A stretch of 64,000 bases of DNA from positions 69,252,682 through 69,316,681 of the forward strand of contig NC_086386.1 in the NCBI RefSeq assembly GCF_036588685.1. Reading direction: 5' to 3'. The position numbers were made by a program, and so were the translations under genes. This document shows, piece by piece, positions 60,421 to 64,000 of the stretch (positions are counted from its first letter, which is position 1; every line of letters begins with the position of its first letter). Below the pieces are notes generated by a model. The model was not told the DNA's origin. It made no database searches and saw nothing but the letters and a program-made list of their open reading frames with translations. Origin of the DNA: Mytilus trossulus. Taxonomy: Eukaryota; Mollusca; Bivalvia; Mytilida; Mytilidae.

Positions 60421-60756
60421 CTTGACAGTCGATACTCAATAGAGAACAACAAAATTATATGTCACGTGTTCTTCATTTTAAGAAGAGGAGGGACCTTGAT
60501 ATGTTACAATGGATAATCGCTGATCTTTGAAATTGTATTCTTTATAACGAACAGACAATTTGAATGCTCATCATTTCTAAAAACAACCAGAGATTTTTAT
60601 TACCACACCAGGTAATACGTTCTTAACACTTCTAAGCGTTCATTGCTTGACTGCATGTGTCTGTCAATTTATAAATAGATAATTTGCATATTTTATATTT
60701 TATAACCAGCAAAACAACTTACTATAACTATTGTCTATAGGATGATTCGCTTTATG

Positions 60757-60776
60757 TATATATATATATATATATA
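60757..60776. repeat. (TA)n microsatellite at the satellite border
   Basis: GTATATATATATATATATAT immediately precedes the first satellite unit. Confidence 0.9.
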
Positions 60777-63700
60777 AACGAGTCTAAATTGAAAACTACG
60801 TTCAAACCTATGATTGCGTTGGATAAAAACCGCAATTTTTATACGTGTGCATGTCAAACAAATTTCGTTGAAGAAGGGTCTAAAAACAGCACAAACAACA
60901 TTTTCCAAAAGACCAAAAAAGTGAAAAAGTATATTTAAACAAAACGCATTTGACTAACAGGTCGAACAACTGATGTTCTTTAACCCTGCTGACTGCCATT
61001 GACGATTGCCAAATAAAATTGATCACAAGATGTAACAAACTGTATCTGAATATAAATTTAATACGTCACAGAAAAAAAAAAAATTTGTTAACTTGTGGCT
61101 ACGATGTATTGCCACAAACATTCGGTGTCAATATTTCTTTAGTACACCAGATCTAGATTTCGACAATATATGTCTCTTCAGTGATGTTAGGGATCGAAAC
61201 GGTATTTGGAAGGCCATATAATTTACTCTCAATTTAAGATTGACTCTTGAATTTTAAGAGACAATGTATAGGATGAACGGATCATATAAACCGGAGGGAA
61301 AACATGATACATGCCCAAACAAAAAATATAAACGAGTCTAAATTGAAAACTACGTTCAAACCTATGATTGCGTTGGATAAAAACCGCAATTTTTATACGT
61401 GTGCATGTCAAACAAATTTCGTTGAAGAAGGGTCTAAAAACAGCACAAACAACATTTTCCAAAAGACCAAAAAAGTGAAAAAGTATATTTAAACAAAACG
61501 CATTTGACTAACAGGTCGAACAACTGATGTTCTTTAACCCTGCTGACTGCCATTGACGATTGCCAAATAAAATTGATCACAAGATGTAACAAACTGTATC
61601 TGAATATAAATTTAATACGTCACAGAAAAAAAATAATTTGTTAACTTGTGGCTACGATGTATTGCCACAAACATTCGGTGTCAATATTTCTTTAGTACAC
61701 CAGATCTAGATTTCGACAATATATGTCTCTTCAGTGATGTTAGGGATCGAAACGGTATTTGGAAGGCCATATAATTTACTCTCAATTTAAGATTGACTCT
61801 TGAATTTTAAGAGACAATGTATAGGATGAACGGATCATATAAACCGGAGGGAAAACATGATACATGCCCAAACAAAAAATATAAACGAGTCTAAATTGAA
61901 AACTACGTTCAAACCTATGATTGCGTTGGATAAAAACCGCAATTTTTATACGTGTGCATGTCAAACAAATTTCGTTGAAGAAGGGTCTAAAAACAGCACA
62001 AACAACATTTTCCAAAAGACCAAAAAAGTGAAAAAGTATATTTAAACAAAACGCATTTGACTAACAGGTCGAACAACTGATGTTCTTTAACCCTGCTGAC
62101 TGCCATTGACGATTGCCAAATAAAATTGATCACAAGATGTAACAAACTGTATCTGAATATAAATTTAATACGTCACAGAAAAAAAAAATTTGTTAACTTG
62201 TGGCTACGATGTATTGCCACAAACATTCGGTGTCAATATTTCTTTAGTACACCAGATCTAGATTTCGACAATATATGTCTCTTCAGTGATGTTAGGGATC
62301 GAAACGGTATTTGGAAGGCCATATAATTTACTCTCAATTTAAGATTGACTCTTGAATTTTAAGAGACAATGTATAGGATGAACGGATCATATAAACCGGA
62401 GGGAAAACATGATACATGCCCAAACAAAAAATATAAACGAGTCTAAATTGAAAACTACGTTCAAACCTATGATTGCGTTGGATAAAAACCGCAATTTTTA
62501 TACGTGTGCATGTCAAACAAATTTCGTTGAAGAAGGGTCTAAAAACAGCACAAACAACATTTTCCAAAAGACCAAAAAAGTGAAAAAGTATATTTAAACA
62601 AAACGCATTTGACTAACAGGTCGAACAACTGATGTTCTTTAACCCTGCTGACTGCCATTGACGATTGCCAAATAAAATTGATCACAAGATGTAACAAACT
62701 GTATCTGAATATAAATTTAATACGTCACAGAAAAAAAAAATTTGTTAACTTGTGGCTACGATGTATTGCCACAAACATTCGGTGTCAATATTTCTTTAGT
62801 ACACCAGATCTAGATTTCGACAATATATGTCTCTTCAGTGATGTTAGGGATCGAAACGGTATTTGGAAGGCCATATAATTTACTCTCAATTTAAGATTGA
62901 CTCTTGAATTTTAAGAGACAATGTATAGGATGAACGGATCATATAAACCGGAGGGAAAACATGATACATGCCCAAACAAAAAATATAAACGAGTCTAAAT
63001 TGAAAACTACGTTCAAACCTATGATTGCGTTGGATAAAAACCGCAATTTTTATACGTGTGCATGTCAAACAAATTTCGTTGAAGAAGGGTCTAAAAACAG
63101 CACAAACAACATTTTCCAAAAGACCAAAAAAGTGAAAAAGTATATTTAAACAAAACGCATTTGACTAACAGGTCGAACAACTGATGTTCTTTAACCCTGC
63201 TGACTGCCATTGACGATTGCCAAATAAAATTGATCACAAGATGTAACAAACTGTATCTGAATATAAATTTAATACGTCACAGAAAAAAAAAAATTTGTTA
63301 ACTTGTGGCTACGATGTATTGCCACAAACATTCGGTGTCAATATTTCTTTAGTACACCAGATCTAGATTTCGACAATATATGTCTCTTCAGTGATGTTAT
63401 GGATCGAAACGGTATTTGGAAGGCCATATAATTTACTCTCAATTTAAGATTGACTCTTGAATTTTAAGAGACAATGTATAGGATGAACGGATCATATAAA
63501 CCGGAGGGAAAACATGATACATGCCCAAACAAAAAATATAAACGAGTCTAAATTGAAAACTACGTTCAAACCTATGATTGCGTTGGATAAAAACCGCAAT
63601 TTTTATACGTGTGCATGTCAAACAAATTTCGTTGAAGAAGGGTCTAAAAACAGCACAAACAACATTTTCCAAAAGACCAAAAAAGTGAAAAAGTATATTT

Positions 63701-64000
63701 AAACAAAACGCATTTGACTAACAGGTCGAACAACTGATGTTCTTTAACCCTGCTGACTGCCATTGACGATTGCCAAATAAAATTGATCACAAGATGTAAC
63801 AAACTGTATCTGAATATAAATTTAATACGTCACAGAAAAAAAAAATTTGTTAACTTGTGGCTACGATGTATTGCCACAAACATTCGGTGTCAATATTTCT
63901 TTAGTACACCAGATCTAGATTTCGACAATATATGTCTCTTCAGTGATGTTAGGGATCGAAACGGTATTTGGAAGGCCATATAATTTACTCTCAATTTAAG
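60776..64000. repeat. Satellite array, 552-554-base unit, runs off the window
   Basis: The word AAACGAGTCTAAATTGAAAA starts at 60776, 61330, 61883, 62435, 62987 and 63540. Spacing varies only with the length of an A run near CGTCACAG. Units are almost identical; a rare difference is GTTATGG for GTTAGGG at 63400. Every unit contains ATGTCTCTTCAGTGATG, shared with the mussel repeat at 21557-21600. The 62-, 66- and 77-codon frames repeat with the unit and I do not support them as genes. Confidence 0.97.

Noticed and set aside
61229..63983. Small proteins of 62, 66 and 77 codons repeated across the right end
   Set aside because: They repeat only because the satellite unit repeats. Overlapping frames on both strands are equally conserved, so conservation is not evidence for coding.

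Overview
The window looks like nuclear DNA of a marine mussel (Mytilidae, Mytilus-like). It is AT-rich and intron-containing. It is littered with short interspersed repeats I recognise from mussel genomes: the 'GCCGTATGGTGACCTATAG' family, the 'AGTCTTATGTAGACGAAACG' family, and the conserved bivalve repeat beginning with GATTGATTG followed by TTTAACGTCCAGTGG. The species call is recognition from memory, not a database result.

The only convincing host genes are two tandem, same-strand multicopper oxidase (laccase-like) genes. Copy 2 (32863-39519) is intact: four exons, 723 codons, all ten copper-binding histidines, the T1 cysteine and an axial Met, a signal peptide and a C-terminal membrane anchor. 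Copy 1 (12497-19874) has the same four-exon layout, including a 17-nt first coding exon and a tiny last exon. It carries two frameshifts and has lost two copper ligands, so I call it a pseudogene. A PAN/Apple-like exon fragment lies at 46.7-47.0 kb.

Most of the rest is mobile DNA. (1) 1116-6815 is a 5.7-kb terminal-inverted-repeat transposon with a 5-bp target duplication. It holds a broken copy of an uncharacterised invertebrate repeat-encoded protein, and its empty site is preserved in the inverted paralogous arm at 53.5 kb. (2) 21220-22839 is a TGT...ACA-ended element with an integrase pseudogene. (3) 22842-27256 is a 4.4-kb non-coding TIR element, apparently inserted in the target duplication of element 2. 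(4) 39938-43379 is a foldback-like element with about 0.9-kb inverted repeats. (5) 45498-46182 is a TTAA-flanked MITE, with a decayed inverted copy at 30.4-30.8 kb. (6) 47620-48510 is a MITE-like element. A degenerate integrase fragment lies at 59.9 kb, and a 552-553-bp satellite runs from 60776 off the right edge.

At larger scale, an arm of about 1.5-1.9 kb is present in inverted orientation at 1-7178 (interrupted by transposon 1) and 53201-55109, bracketing both oxidase genes. The least explained signal is at 58048-59345. There a 15-base core, TCTTGTCCGTAGACA or its complement, occurs seven times as a hairpin loop plus stem, and the outer stem bases change in a compensatory way between copies. 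Three unrelated transposons here also carry arrays of short palindromes just inside their ends.
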